This document shows positions 38,285 to 47,562 of a stretch of 64,000 nt of DNA, piece after piece. Position 1 is the first letter of the stretch. Each line of letters opens with the position of its first letter. The stretch lies in contig NZ_SPPB01000003.1 of the NCBI RefSeq assembly GCF_004570605.1, positions 19,867-83,866 on the forward strand. The letters are read 5' to 3'. This DNA comes from Granulicatella sp. WM01. Its GTDB lineage: Bacteria; Bacillota; Bacilli; Lactobacillales; Aerococcaceae. The notes below the pieces were generated by a model. That model saw only the letters and a program-made list of their open reading frames with translations, searched no databases and was not told where the DNA came from. The position numbers and the translations under genes are program-made.

Positions 38285-39202
38285 CTAAACTGTTGTCACT
38301 TTAATTTGTGGCAGTAATGTTTCGATTAATTCTTTTTGTGTAATTCCCATTGAAAAAGCAGTGGCACTGCCGGTTGCTGCTCCTTGCTGCAATGCTTTTT
38401 TATAACAATGAGAATGTAAATATTCCGCTATAAAGCCGGCTAACATAGAATCTCCTGCACCCACTGAATTAATCACTTGTCCTTTCGGTACATTGGCAAT
38501 ATACTTGTCACCATTTTCTGTTAATAAAAAAGAGCCCTCTCCCCCTCTTGACACAAGGACATTTTTTGCACCCTGTTCTTGTAGTTTTTGAGCATAAGTG
38601 ATGCAATCATGTATTGTAGTAATGCTCACACCAAATAACTCACCCAACTCATGATGATTTGGTTTTATAATGAATGGTTTATAGGCTAAACATTGTTGTA
38701 ACAATTCTTTAGTCGTATCCAATACTAGATTAACCTCTTTATCACGACATAATTTCGCGATTAATACATAATGATGTTCTGTCATACCAGGCGCCTTATT
38801 TCCTGCCAAGAAAAGCGTATCACCTTGACGTAAACGTATGTCAAGAAAATCATATAAACGATTAAAATTCTCTGGAGAAATAAATGCCCCATTTGCATTA
38901 CATTCTGTTTCTACTTCACCCTTTAATTTCACATTAATACGTGTAACATTCTCTACAGGAATATTATAAACTGTAATACCGTCTTTTTCTAACTCTGATT
39001 TTATGTACTCACCTGAAAACCCACCTAAAAATGTAATAGCCGTATTTTTCCAATTAAGTCGATTAAGTACAACAGACATATTAATGCCTTTCCCACCAAT
39101 AATATAGTGTTCGGATTTAGAACGATTTAATTCACCTAATGTTATCGTATCCATCTGCATCACTAAATCAATAGCAGGATTAAATGTAATGGTATAAATC
39201 AT
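38285..39202 (-). CDS. fruK: 1-phosphofructokinase
   Basis: PfkB-family kinase, 305 aa, phosphorylating fructose 1-phosphate to the 1,6-bisphosphate. The start MIYTITFNPAIDLVMQM and the GGKGINMSVVLNRL motif bind the sugar; the C-terminal GAGDSMLAGF motif holds the catalytic Asp and anion hole. Position between fruR and fruA excludes tagatose-6-phosphate kinase as the likelier choice. AGGAGG precedes the ATG. Confidence 0.93.
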   Translation of the reverse strand: MIYTITFNPAIDLVMQMDTITLGELNRSKSEHYIIGGKGINMSVVLNRLNWKNTAITFLGGFSGEYIKSELEKDGITVYNIPVENVTRINVKLKGEVETECNANGAFISPENFNRLYDFLDIRLRQGDTLFLAGNKAPGMTEHHYVLIAKLCRDKEVNLVLDTTKELLQQCLAYKPFIIKPNHHELGELFGVSITTIHDCITYAQKLQEQGAKNVLVSRGGEGSFLLTENGDKYIANVPKGQVINSVGAGDSMLAGFIAEYLHSHCYKKALQQGAATGSATAFSMGITQKELIETLLPQIKVTTV

Positions 39203-39276
39203 CTATTTCCTCCTCTTTCTTTATATAATGTCTTTTTAAGGAAAAATTTTTCCTACTTTTTGTTATGACAACCCAA

Positions 39277-40029
39277 TCATTTCGTATGCCACTTATTTAA
39301 GCAATGCACTTGATTAAAATGACGATACATGACTGGACAATCTACAGTCACAATCTCAACTTGTTGAATTGTTGCAAATTGATGAAAAGACTGGGTATCA
39401 AATTTTGCATATTCAGCTAGTACAATAGACTGCCGTGCTTGTTGAATTGCCATTTGTTTGATAAAGGCTTCCTCTGAATCAGGAGTCGACAATCCAAATG
39501 TGTTATCAATACTATTCACACCTAAAATTGCACTATCAAAATGATAGTGTTGGATTTGTTGCACTGCCATGCTCCCCACAATAGCTTGTGTTCTTTGTTT
39601 TAATTTCCCACCAATTAAAGTGGTGGAAATATTATACTTGACTAGACGTTCTAAATGATGTGCTCCATTTGTAACAACATGATGTTTCTTAGCATTGAGA
39701 AAGGGAATTAATTGATGTGTGGATGATCCTGCATCTAAAAAAATACATTGCCTTCCGTTCAAAAAATGTTGAGAAACATATTTAGCTAATTGGATTTTAC
39801 CTGTTTCACCATGCTTTAATCTCTCTTTAAGTAGACTATCTTGACTAAGCGTAGGCAAAATAGCTCCCCCATGTACACGCTTTAATTGATGTTGTTGCTC
39901 CAATATATCTAAATCACGTCTAATAGTAGCTTGAGAACAATGTATTGCCTCAACAATATCTACTACTTTTATACTCTGATGTTTAGCTAATTGATGCAAT
40001 ATATACTGGTGTCGTTCTGCTGCCAGCAT
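39277..40029 (-). CDS. fruR: DeoR-family fructose operon repressor
   Basis: Regulator of 250 aa. The N-terminal DeoR helix-turn-helix reads ERHQYILHQLAKHQSIKVVDIVEAIHCSQATIRRDLDIL-type, followed by the LKRVHGGA hinge. The C-terminal sugar-phosphate sensor has FLDAGSSTHQLIPFL and VTNGAHHLERLV. It leads the fru operon and is expected to bind fructose 1-phosphate. Five CAATCA-type heptamers at 10-bp steps overlap its own promoter and form the probable operator. Confidence 0.92.
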   Translation of the reverse strand: MLAAERHQYILHQLAKHQSIKVVDIVEAIHCSQATIRRDLDILEQQHQLKRVHGGAILPTLSQDSLLKERLKHGETGKIQLAKYVSQHFLNGRQCIFLDAGSSTHQLIPFLNAKKHHVVTNGAHHLERLVKYNISTTLIGGKLKQRTQAIVGSMAVQQIQHYHFDSAILGVNSIDNTFGLSTPDSEEAFIKQMAIQQARQSIVLAEYAKFDTQSFHQFATIQQVEIVTVDCPVMYRHFNQVHCLNKWHTK

Positions 40030-40055
40030 ACATTTTCCCCCTAAAATATTATATT

Positions 40056-40124
40056 TGTATAATCCATTTTAACCTATAACTCAATCATTTTCAATCAAAA
40101 ACAATCATTTTCAATCATTCAATC
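40056..40124 (-). promoter_or_regulatory. fru operon promoter and FruR operator
   Basis: -10 TATACA (40056-40061), 17 bp, -35 TTGAGT (40079-40084). Overlapping and upstream are two direct copies of TGATTGAAAATGATTG (40082-40097 and 40102-40117, minus strand) plus a further half, giving heptamers every 10 bp on one face of the helix. Confidence 0.75.
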
Positions 40125-40380
40125 TCTATTTTTACTACGGCTACATGATTTATCATATTGAAAACACCCTCATATACATAGATATAACTTTTCCAAACTT
40201 TATGTTTATTACATTTTATAAACTATGTATCCTGCTCTCTAATCAATAAGTCCACAGTCTAATTATTATCTTTATTAAGATACAGTATGATATACATGGT
40301 TCGTTTATTATATCTTTTAATATACATGAAAAATTGAATACTTGTTGAAAAATAGATTTACTCTACTGAACAACATCAAA

Positions 40381-40420
40381 ACAATCGTGTTAGCAATTTT
40401 TTATTTACCAACACGATTGT
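40381..40420. repeat. CGTGTTGG-type dispersed hairpin
   Basis: ACAATCGTGTT pairs with AACACGATTGT around a T-rich loop. Related hairpins occur at 43592, 51521 and 63811. It lies between fruR and recR, in a 540-bp stretch (40030-40570) with no gene. Confidence 0.7.
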
Positions 40421-40431
40421 ATACGCAAAAA

Positions 40432-40562
40432 GGAACTGGGAAAAAACTAAAATTTTAGCCTTTCGATTAACATTTGAAAAATTGAAAACAGCTTAGAATC
40501 AACGTTTCTGATAACGTCATTATAAGCTGTTTTTTTATTTTTAAGACTTTTTTCCCAGTCCC
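40432..40562. repeat. 131-bp inverted-terminal-repeat element, copy 1 (also recR terminator)
   Basis: Ends are GGAACTGGGAAAAAA and TTTTTTCCCAGTCCC. The interior holds AACAGCTTA/TAAGCTGTT. It is nearly identical, in opposite orientation, to 61224-61353. It begins 9 nt past the recR stop and, with its nested stems and T runs, would terminate recR. Confidence 0.85.
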
Positions 40563-40570
40563 ATTATGTA

Positions 40571-41170
40571 TTATAAAGTTCTTCTGCCTTCAATAGCACG
40601 TAATAATGTCATTTCATCTGCGTATTCAATATCACTTCCAACAGCCAGTCCATGAGCAAGTCGTGTAACCATAATATTTGCTGGTTTCAATAACCTTGCA
40701 ATATATTTTGCGGTTGCCTCTCCCTCAGCAGTAGGATTAGTTGCAATAATGATTTCTTGCACATCTTCTGCATCTTGCAGTCGTTGAATTAATGACGAAA
40801 TACTCAAATCATCTGGCCCAATTCCATCCATTGGAGATAGTACTCCACCTAGGATATGATAAAGCCCTTTATATTCTCCCATTCGCTCCATTGAAATCAC
40901 ATCTTTAGAATCTTCAACGACTAAAATTTGCGTACGATTTCTTTGCTCATCACAACATATTAAACACGGGCTTTCTTGCGTAATATACCCACATATTGAA
41001 CAATGCGTTAAATCTCGCTTGACACTAATAAGTGCATTAGCAAACTGCAACACATCTTCTTCTGGCATATCCATACTAAAAAAAGCCAACCTAGCAGCCG
41101 TTTTTGCACCAATTCCAGGTAAACGTCTATAACTATCTATTAATTTTTCAATTGGTAATGGATATTGCAT
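40571..41170 (-). CDS. recR: Recombination protein RecR
   Basis: DNA repair protein, 199 aa, clamp-forming partner of RecF/RecO that loads RecA at gaps. N-terminal helix-hairpin-helix ([15 protein letters not shown]), four-cysteine zinc motif ([19 protein letters not shown]), Toprim domain ([26 protein letters not shown]) and a C-terminal Walker-B-like end are all present. Last gene of dnaX-ybaB-recR, 22 bp after ybaB. Confidence 0.96.
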   Translation of the reverse strand: MQYPLPIEKLIDSYRRLPGIGAKTAARLAFFSMDMPEEDVLQFANALISVKRDLTHCSICGYITQESPCLICCDEQRNRTQILVVEDSKDVISMERMGEYKGLYHILGGVLSPMDGIGPDDLSISSLIQRLQDAEDVQEIIIATNPTAEGEATAKYIARLLKPANIMVTRLAHGLAVGSDIEYADEMTLLRAIEGRRTL

Positions 41171-41192
41171 GTATTATAACCTCATTCCTCCA

Positions 41193-41504
41193 TTAAAATG
41201 GCAAATGTTGTGTATATTTACCCATGACTTCTTGAGTACGTGTTTCAACTTTTTTAAGCGCATCATTCATTGCCACAACTAATAGATCTTGAAGCATATC
41301 AATATCTTCTGGATCAACAATTTCTGGTTTGATGATGACATCAATCACTTCTTTTTTCCCAGTCATTTTTACTTGAACAAAATCATTGGTTGATATACCT
41401 ACAAATTCTTGCTCATTCAAATAATCTTGAGCTTTTTCCATTTCTTTTTGTAATTTTTGCATTTGTTTCATCATACCTTGCATATTTCCCATGCCACGCA
41501 TCAT
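41193..41504 (-). CDS. YbaB/EbfC nucleoid-associated protein
   Basis: Small DNA-binding protein, 103 aa. The N-terminus is Met/Gln-rich ([21 protein letters not shown]) and the core reads [25 protein letters not shown]. It forms a dimeric 'tweezer' that binds DNA. Fixed position between dnaX and recR in most Firmicutes. Only 3 bp separate it from dnaX. Confidence 0.93.
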   Translation of the reverse strand: MMRGMGNMQGMMKQMQKLQKEMEKAQDYLNEQEFVGISTNDFVQVKMTGKKEVIDVIIKPEIVDPEDIDMLQDLLVVAMNDALKKVETRTQEVMGKYTQHLPF

Positions 41505-41507
41505 TAT

Positions 41508-43241
41508 TTATTCCTCCACTTCTACAACATCACCAAATAGTTCTGTTGCTTTACTAATAATTTCTGGTATTTCTTCTTTAATTTCTGTAATTGCCTCTTC
41601 TAGTGGCTCTAAATGTTCACTAGAACGTGCTGTTTGTGGTTCCAATTCTTCAACTAAAGTTGGGTGTAAATACTGTTCAAGTGTTCCCATTTTTTTAGAT
41701 TGAACAAATTTATCTCTAATCGTTTGCCATTGACTTAACGGCACACACTCAATACGACACGGGTGTTTAATCAAACGCTCTCCGTGTTGGCTTAAATCTT
41801 GTTGTAACGAGGTGTCTGTGGCCGTCATCTGACAAAGTACATCATACTCAAATCCCAAAACAATCCCATGTGGACTTGCTGCTAAAACGACTGATGAATT
41901 CAATTTACCTTGTTGTGATACACTCAAACATGACACAATATCGTGCCATTCCTCTTGAACAAGCTGTTTGTCTTTAGCTGTTGCTTGAGCTAAAACACTA
42001 AATACTTTTGACAAATTAGGTGTAAACTGCTTATTATTTTGTCGTTTAGGAACATCTTTAATAGGCACTTTTTGAACATTTTCTTGTTTTTGAAGATGCT
42101 CAACTTGTTTCTTTAGTTGCTCCACAGTTTGCCACAAGTCTTGAATTAAGGCATTATCGGCACTATTGCTAGCTTTCTTGTCCAATGCTTTTGCCATTTT
42201 GAGCGTAAATGTTTCAAGGTAAATATCTTTTTGTGTAGTTACCTTTAATGCCTGCTGAGTTAATGTTAATTCCTCAATCATTGCATAAATAAACTCGGAA
42301 GATATACTCGGCATAGAATCCAAAACATCTACTAATGTGCCATCTGGTGATACAACTTGACTAATCAACATATCTCTAGCAAATATTAACAGTTCTTCAA
42401 CAAAACGCCCTGCTTCTTTTCCATCACGTAACACACAGTGTAAGTCCTCTAAAGCTTTTGATGTATTCTGTTCATAAATGTTTATCACATAACTAAGCAT
42501 CTGTTCATGAGATATGCTACCAGACACTTGTAAAGCATCCTCATAACGAACACCTTGATCACCATAAGAAATAGCTTGATCCAGCAAACTAAGTGCATCC
42601 CTCATGCCTCCATTAGCACTTTTAGCTATAATTTGCAATGCTCTATCGTCATATTCAATCTGTTCTTGTTCAAGAATATAGGTTAAACGCTCTTGAATAT
42701 GTTGTCTTGTAATCCGCTTAAAATCAAATCGTTGAGCTCTTGAAATAATCGTCGCCGGAATTTTATGTGGTTCTGTTGTTGCCAAAATAAATATGACACT
42801 TTGTGTAGGCTCTTCCAACGTTTTCAATAATGCATTAAACGCTCCAGTCGAAAGCATGTGTACTTCATCTATAATATACACTTTATACTGAACTTGTGTC
42901 GGTGCATATCTAGACTTATCCCGAATATCTCTAATTTCTTCAACACCGTTATTACTAGCTGCATCAATCTCGATTACATCACCAAGGGTACCTTGTGTGA
43001 TACTTTGGCAAACATCACAAACGTTACATGGCTCTCCATTCATTTGATTAGGACAATTTATCGCCTTTGCAAAAATTTTAGCCGCACTCGTTTTCCCTGT
43101 CCCTCTAGGTCCAGTAAATAAATATGCATGACTAACTTTGTGAGATAAAATGGCATTTTTTAACGTTTGGCTAATCATATTTTGTCCCACAATATCTTCA
43201 AACTTTTGTGGTCTCCATACACGATACAACGCTTGATACAT
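41508..43241 (-). CDS. dnaX: DNA polymerase III subunits gamma/tau
   Basis: Clamp-loader ATPase, 577 aa. Walker A GPRGTGKTSAAKIF, the four-Cys zinc module CPNQMNGEPCNVCDVCQ, Walker B IIDEVHMLS and sensor/SRC motif ISRAQRFDFKR are intact. The C-terminal tau part is rich in Gln and Lys and is followed by an acidic tail. The start at 43241 follows GGAGGG; an 8-codon longer frame is less likely. No clear programmed-frameshift signal was noted. First gene of dnaX-ybaB-recR. Confidence 0.95.
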   Translation of the reverse strand: MYQALYRVWRPQKFEDIVGQNMISQTLKNAILSHKVSHAYLFTGPRGTGKTSAAKIFAKAINCPNQMNGEPCNVCDVCQSITQGTLGDVIEIDAASNNGVEEIRDIRDKSRYAPTQVQYKVYIIDEVHMLSTGAFNALLKTLEEPTQSVIFILATTEPHKIPATIISRAQRFDFKRITRQHIQERLTYILEQEQIEYDDRALQIIAKSANGGMRDALSLLDQAISYGDQGVRYEDALQVSGSISHEQMLSYVINIYEQNTSKALEDLHCVLRDGKEAGRFVEELLIFARDMLISQVVSPDGTLVDVLDSMPSISSEFIYAMIEELTLTQQALKVTTQKDIYLETFTLKMAKALDKKASNSADNALIQDLWQTVEQLKKQVEHLQKQENVQKVPIKDVPKRQNNKQFTPNLSKVFSVLAQATAKDKQLVQEEWHDIVSCLSVSQQGKLNSSVVLAASPHGIVLGFEYDVLCQMTATDTSLQQDLSQHGERLIKHPCRIECVPLSQWQTIRDKFVQSKKMGTLEQYLHPTLVEELEPQTARSSEHLEPLEEAITEIKEEIPEIISKATELFGDVVEVEE

Positions 43242-43265
43242 GCTTTCCCTCCAATCTACTACCAT

Positions 43266-43591
43266 ATCTTTTACATTATAATCTATTTACAAAAAAAATA
43301 ATAGTAGTAGCTCTGTTTTAAAATATATCGCACATAGCTAAGACTATATTTTGCCACATTATCACAACATATAAATACATATTACACTTGCTACAATAAA
43401 CAAAATAACATGTTGCTTCCATTTAAACTATTTTTGACATAGACCAAAAAGATTACTCACACTTTGAATATACCTTGCTCTTAAACACGCTTATAACAAC
43501 ATTATATTTCTACTTTAATCCAATTAAAATAGTAGATTATCATCACATCCTCTTGATGAGAAAGAACATTTGCTTTACTAAGGATATAAAA
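43266..43591. other. Intergenic region upstream of dnaX
   Basis: About 330 bp with no supportable gene or RNA. Confidence 0.4.
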
Positions 43592-43631
43592 ACAATCATG
43601 TTGGCAAACTTTTTTGTTTACCAACACGATT
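43592..43631. repeat. CGTGTTGG-type dispersed hairpin, probable nagB terminator
   Basis: AATCATGTTGG-type arm pairs with CCAACACGATT around a T-rich loop, 70 nt past the nagB stop. Confidence 0.65.
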
Positions 43632-43699
43632 CATTGTACACTCAACTTCATATTTAGAACACTAGTGTTATACTATTTTTATTCCTAATATGAATAGAA

Positions 43700-44404
43700 C
43701 TAATTTAACAATTCAGCAGCATCTTTATCAATAATAATTGTCACACGCTCATGTTTTTGTAAAATACTTGCCGGAACGCTTTCTGTAATTGGTCCTTCTA
43801 CTAAATCTTTAATAGCTTGTGCCTTAGCTTTTCCAAATGCCATTAATATAATTTCTTTAGCATCCATGATAGACTGCAATCCCATAGAATAGGCATGTGT
43901 TGGCACATCTTCTTTTTTCTCAAAGAAACGTTGGTTAGCTTGAATTGTAGCCTCTGCCAGCTGCACTTTATGTGTTCTCTCCTCAAACGATGTTCCAGGT
44001 TCGTTAAATCCGATATGAGCATTAGTGCCTAATCCTAAAATTTGCAAATCAATAGGGTATTGTTTCAATAATGTTTCATATCGTGAAATTTCCGTCTGCT
44101 CATCTTGCTCTAAACCATTAGGAACAAAACTTTCTTTGAACGGTTTTGTATTAAATAAATGTTGTTCCATAAAATAACGATAGCTATGCTCGTCTTCAGG
44201 AGATAATCCAATATACTCATCTAAATTAATTGAATAGCAATTTGAAAAATCTAGATTACTATGACGAATTAATGTATACAATTCAATTGGTGTACTTCCT
44301 GTTGCTAAACCATAATGCTTAGCCCCATGTTGATACGCTTTTTCAAATAATTCAAACGCTTTTTCAGCACCTTGCTGTGCGTTTTCTACAACAATAATAT
44401 TCAT
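43700..44404 (-). CDS. nagB: Glucosamine-6-phosphate deaminase
   Basis: Turns glucosamine 6-phosphate into fructose 6-phosphate and ammonia. At 234 aa it is the short, non-allosteric form usual in Firmicutes. Motifs: GLATGSTPIELYTLI, NLDEYIGL (catalytic Asp), GLGTNAHIGFNEPGTSF (catalytic His) and a C-terminal MAFGKAKAQAI. Monocistronic, with a GGGGGAA ribosome-binding site. No glmS-type ribozyme or NagR site was recognised. Confidence 0.95.
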   Translation of the reverse strand: MNIIVVENAQQGAEKAFELFEKAYQHGAKHYGLATGSTPIELYTLIRHSNLDFSNCYSINLDEYIGLSPEDEHSYRYFMEQHLFNTKPFKESFVPNGLEQDEQTEISRYETLLKQYPIDLQILGLGTNAHIGFNEPGTSFEERTHKVQLAEATIQANQRFFEKKEDVPTHAYSMGLQSIMDAKEIILMAFGKAKAQAIKDLVEGPITESVPASILQKHERVTIIIDKDAAELLN

Positions 44405-44690
44405 ACTGTTCCCCCTGCTTCTTTCTTATATATTTCAACAAAACTGAAAAGGATTTCACATTTATATTGTAACATGTTTTTATATTTTTTCAACGTTTTT
44501 CATTATAAATTTCGCTATTCTGATAAAGAATAATCATTGAAGAGAATATAAAACTAGCATATTAGACTATTTCACACTTTTATACAACTTTTCAAATCAC
44601 CTTTTTGTCCTATCCATTCGCTCTATTCCACAGCAAATTTGATTTTTTTTAATGAATTGATTATACTTAATGAAAAAGGGAGGCGTCTTT

Positions 44691-45173
44691 ATGAAACCAA
44701 CACAATTATCAACACATCATTCACTTCGCAAATGTTTAACATTAGCTACACATTTTATCTTATTTTGTATTGCATTTGGTCCTATGTTTACCATAACTAT
44801 GATGACACAAATACCTCTACTTATACCTATACTACACGTTCTACTCTATTATCCAGCACATATATTATCTAAGGTAATATTATCGGATTTTACATTCTCC
44901 ACTCCCCAAAAAACTATTGAACATATTATCTTATCGGGTATTTTAGGCTTACTTGTTCTACTCGATCTCCTTTCTATTTTATTTACTATCTCTCTAATCG
45001 TTCTTCCGGGAACTGTTTTAATCGCCGTTTATGCACTAGTCAATATTTTTTCTGGACACTTTCTATCCGCTCAAGGAACATTGCTTATCATACTTTTATG
45101 TCCAGTATATGTCTTAATTAGTACATATATATACCGAAAAATAATTGATATTAAATCTTCAGAAAAGAAATGA
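44691..45173 (+). CDS. Small membrane protein, unknown function
   Basis: Of 160 aa, nearly all is hydrophobic: about four membrane helices (roughly residues 15-38, 42-62, 80-105, 115-150), with a short basic tail. No family recognised. The start at 44691 is fixed by GGGAGG 7 nt upstream; TATACT at about 44662 may be the -10. It stands alone. Confidence 0.6.
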   Translation: MKPTQLSTHHSLRKCLTLATHFILFCIAFGPMFTITMMTQIPLLIPILHVLLYYPAHILSKVILSDFTFSTPQKTIEHIILSGILGLLVLLDLLSILFTISLIVLPGTVLIAVYALVNIFSGHFLSAQGTLLIILLCPVYVLISTYIYRKIIDIKSSEKK

Positions 45174-45753
45174 CTCTACTCATAAAAAATCAAAACACAC
45201 ATCAGTATACATAAAAAATAGCGATTTATACATCTATCATTTCACTATCTGATCATCGTTCTCTTAAAGCAAATATGTTTTATTTGTTAAAAAAATTTGA
45301 TAACCATTATATAGTTCAAAGAAACTTTACATTGAGGTGCTTTCTGGTCAATAACCTTTGTCGATTTATGATATACCTATACTATTATTTGTTAATTTCC
45401 AGTTTCTTTTTCAATATGAAAAAGGAACTGGAAAAATCAATTTTATCATTATTCTGTATTTTTCGCTAAAAAACATAAAAATTCACTAATTGCTCCGTCA
45501 ATTCATCAAACAAATTTCATGATTAATTGACATATCAAAAACAACATTCCATTCCACAATAATTTGAATTCTCCTCTCGTATTTTTATTCTATGCACTTT
45601 AAGTATATATGCTAAAAGTGGAAAGATTTTTTCAAATCTTCCCACTTTTTTATTTTGACTTTTTCCCAGTTTTTTGACCTAGTTACTGATCTTTGGAATA
45701 TGTCACATCACTTTTATTTTTAATATACTAATAAAAAAATATCTGTTTATACA
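45174..45753. other. Intergenic region with hairpins
   Basis: About 580 bp without a gene. TTTCCAGTT/AACTGGAAA (45397-45435) and AAAGTGG/CCACTTT (about 45621-45648) form hairpins with T runs; the second may end the ABC exporter operon transcript. The sequence TTTTTCCCAGTTTTTT resembles one end of the inverted-repeat element found at 40432 and 61224. Confidence 0.55.
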
Positions 45754-47562
45754 TCAATCTAACTCAATTTGTCCTGTATACAATTTATAATACATTCCCT
45801 GATTTGCCATTAAATCTTCGTGATTTCCACGTTCAATGATCTCTCCATGGTCCATGACCATAATTACATCAGCATTACGTATAGTAGACAGCCTATGTGC
45901 GATAACAAATGATGTTCTCCCATACATTAACTGATCCATACCTTGACTAATCAGTCCTTCAGTATGGCTATCAATTGAGCTGGTGGCTTCATCTAATATC
46001 AATACTTTTGGATTAGCTACTGCTGCTCTAGCAATCGCCAGTAACTGACGCTGCCCTTGAGAAAGTCCTTCTCCATCCCCAGTAATAACTGTTCGATACC
46101 CTTCAGGTAAACGTTTGATAAAACTATGTGCATTAGCCAGTTTTGCAGCTTGAACCACTTCATCATCACTCGCATTCAAACGACCATAGCGAATATTATC
46201 TGCTATTGTACCTGTAAATAAATGCGTATCTTGTAAAACAATAGAAATGGTTCGTCTTAAATCTTCTTTTTTTATTTGTGTAATCGGAATACCGTCAAAT
46301 GTAATTGTTCCTGCATCAATCTCATAAAATCGATTAATCAAATTTGTAATCGTTGTTTTTCCGGCACCTGTAGCACCAACGAAAGCAATTTTTAGCCCTG
46401 GTTCTGCCCATACATTAATATCTTTTAAAATATTAACATCTTTCGTATACCCAAAATCAACATGTTCCAAAATGATTTTCCCAACTACTGGAATACGATT
46501 GTCATCTTTAAGCCAATACCATTGATCTTCATCACTTTGATCAAGACTTACTTTCCCCTCATCTACTTCTGGGTGTTCATCTAAAATGCTAAAAATACGT
46601 TCGGCACCTGCTAAGGCAGCCAGCAATACATTAGATTGTTGGGAAATCTGTGCCAAAGGCTGTGCAAACGTTCTGGAAAACTGTAGGAAAGAAGCTAATG
46701 CTCCTACGTCCATCATTCCACTAATGACAAGATAGCCTCCCACTGTTGCCGTTAATGCATAATTAACATACGAAATATTGCCTAAAATCGGAAACATTGT
46801 GTTGGCATAAAACTGTGCCTTTTGCGCAGAGCGGTTTAATTCTTGATTTAATTCCTCAAATTCTTCTAGTACTTTTTGCTCGTGGTTAAATACTTTAATG
46901 ACTTTTTGTCCTTCAATATGTTCCTCAATATACCCATTCACTTTTCCAAGTGTTTTTTGTTGCATTCCGAAATATTTGGCTGAACGTGACCCAACAAATT
47001 TAACAATATACATCATAATCGCAAGCATTATGACAATCATTATTGTTAATAATGGCGACAAAATAAGCATCATAATAAAGGTTAATACCAATTGTAAAGC
47101 TGACGTTAACAACATAAGTAAACTGTTGTTAAACGCATTTTGAATATTATCAAAATCATTTGTAAAACGTGACATCAAATCGCCATGTTTATGCGTATCG
47201 AAAAAACGAATTGGCAATTTTTGAATATGATCAAAAAGTTCCATACGAATCGTTTTAATTGTTTTTTGCCCGATAACAACCATAAGACGAACTGAAAAAT
47301 AGCTGGCACAAACTCCACACATATAGATAAGTACGATTAGACCAATCATACGAAGTAAACCATTAACATCTTTAGAAGCAACAAAATCATTAATTAATGG
47401 GCGAATAAAATATGTTCCTGCAACGCTGGCAACGGTACTAATAATTAGAGCAACAACCACAATACCTAGCTGAAATTTGTTTCTCCACAAATACGTCATT
47501 AAGCGTTTCAAAGTCTTTGCCATATTTTGAGGGCGTCGTCCAGCTTTATTCATTTTTTCCAT
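45754..47562 (-). CDS. ABC exporter half, canonical ATPase site (heterodimer partner)
   Basis: Half-transporter of 602 aa: six membrane helices (about residues 30-340), then an ATPase domain with Walker A GATGAGKTTI, signature GLSQGQRQLLAIARA and Walker B VLILDEATSSID, with the catalytic Glu present. The gene start lies inside the stop codon of the preceding half-transporter (TAATG), so the two form one complex. Relatives are the multidrug exporters LmrCD, EfrAB and BmrCD; drug specificity is unknown. The LSGGQ signature is changed to LSQGQ, as in many LmrD/EfrB-type proteins. Confidence 0.88.
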   Translation of the reverse strand: MEKMNKAGRRPQNMAKTLKRLMTYLWRNKFQLGIVVVALIISTVASVAGTYFIRPLINDFVASKDVNGLLRMIGLIVLIYMCGVCASYFSVRLMVVIGQKTIKTIRMELFDHIQKLPIRFFDTHKHGDLMSRFTNDFDNIQNAFNNSLLMLLTSALQLVLTFIMMLILSPLLTIMIVIMLAIMMYIVKFVGSRSAKYFGMQQKTLGKVNGYIEEHIEGQKVIKVFNHEQKVLEEFEELNQELNRSAQKAQFYANTMFPILGNISYVNYALTATVGGYLVISGMMDVGALASFLQFSRTFAQPLAQISQQSNVLLAALAGAERIFSILDEHPEVDEGKVSLDQSDEDQWYWLKDDNRIPVVGKIILEHVDFGYTKDVNILKDINVWAEPGLKIAFVGATGAGKTTITNLINRFYEIDAGTITFDGIPITQIKKEDLRRTISIVLQDTHLFTGTIADNIRYGRLNASDDEVVQAAKLANAHSFIKRLPEGYRTVITGDGEGLSQGQRQLLAIARAAVANPKVLILDEATSSIDSHTEGLISQGMDQLMYGRTSFVIAHRLSTIRNADVIMVMDHGEIIERGNHEDLMANQGMYYKLYTGQIELD

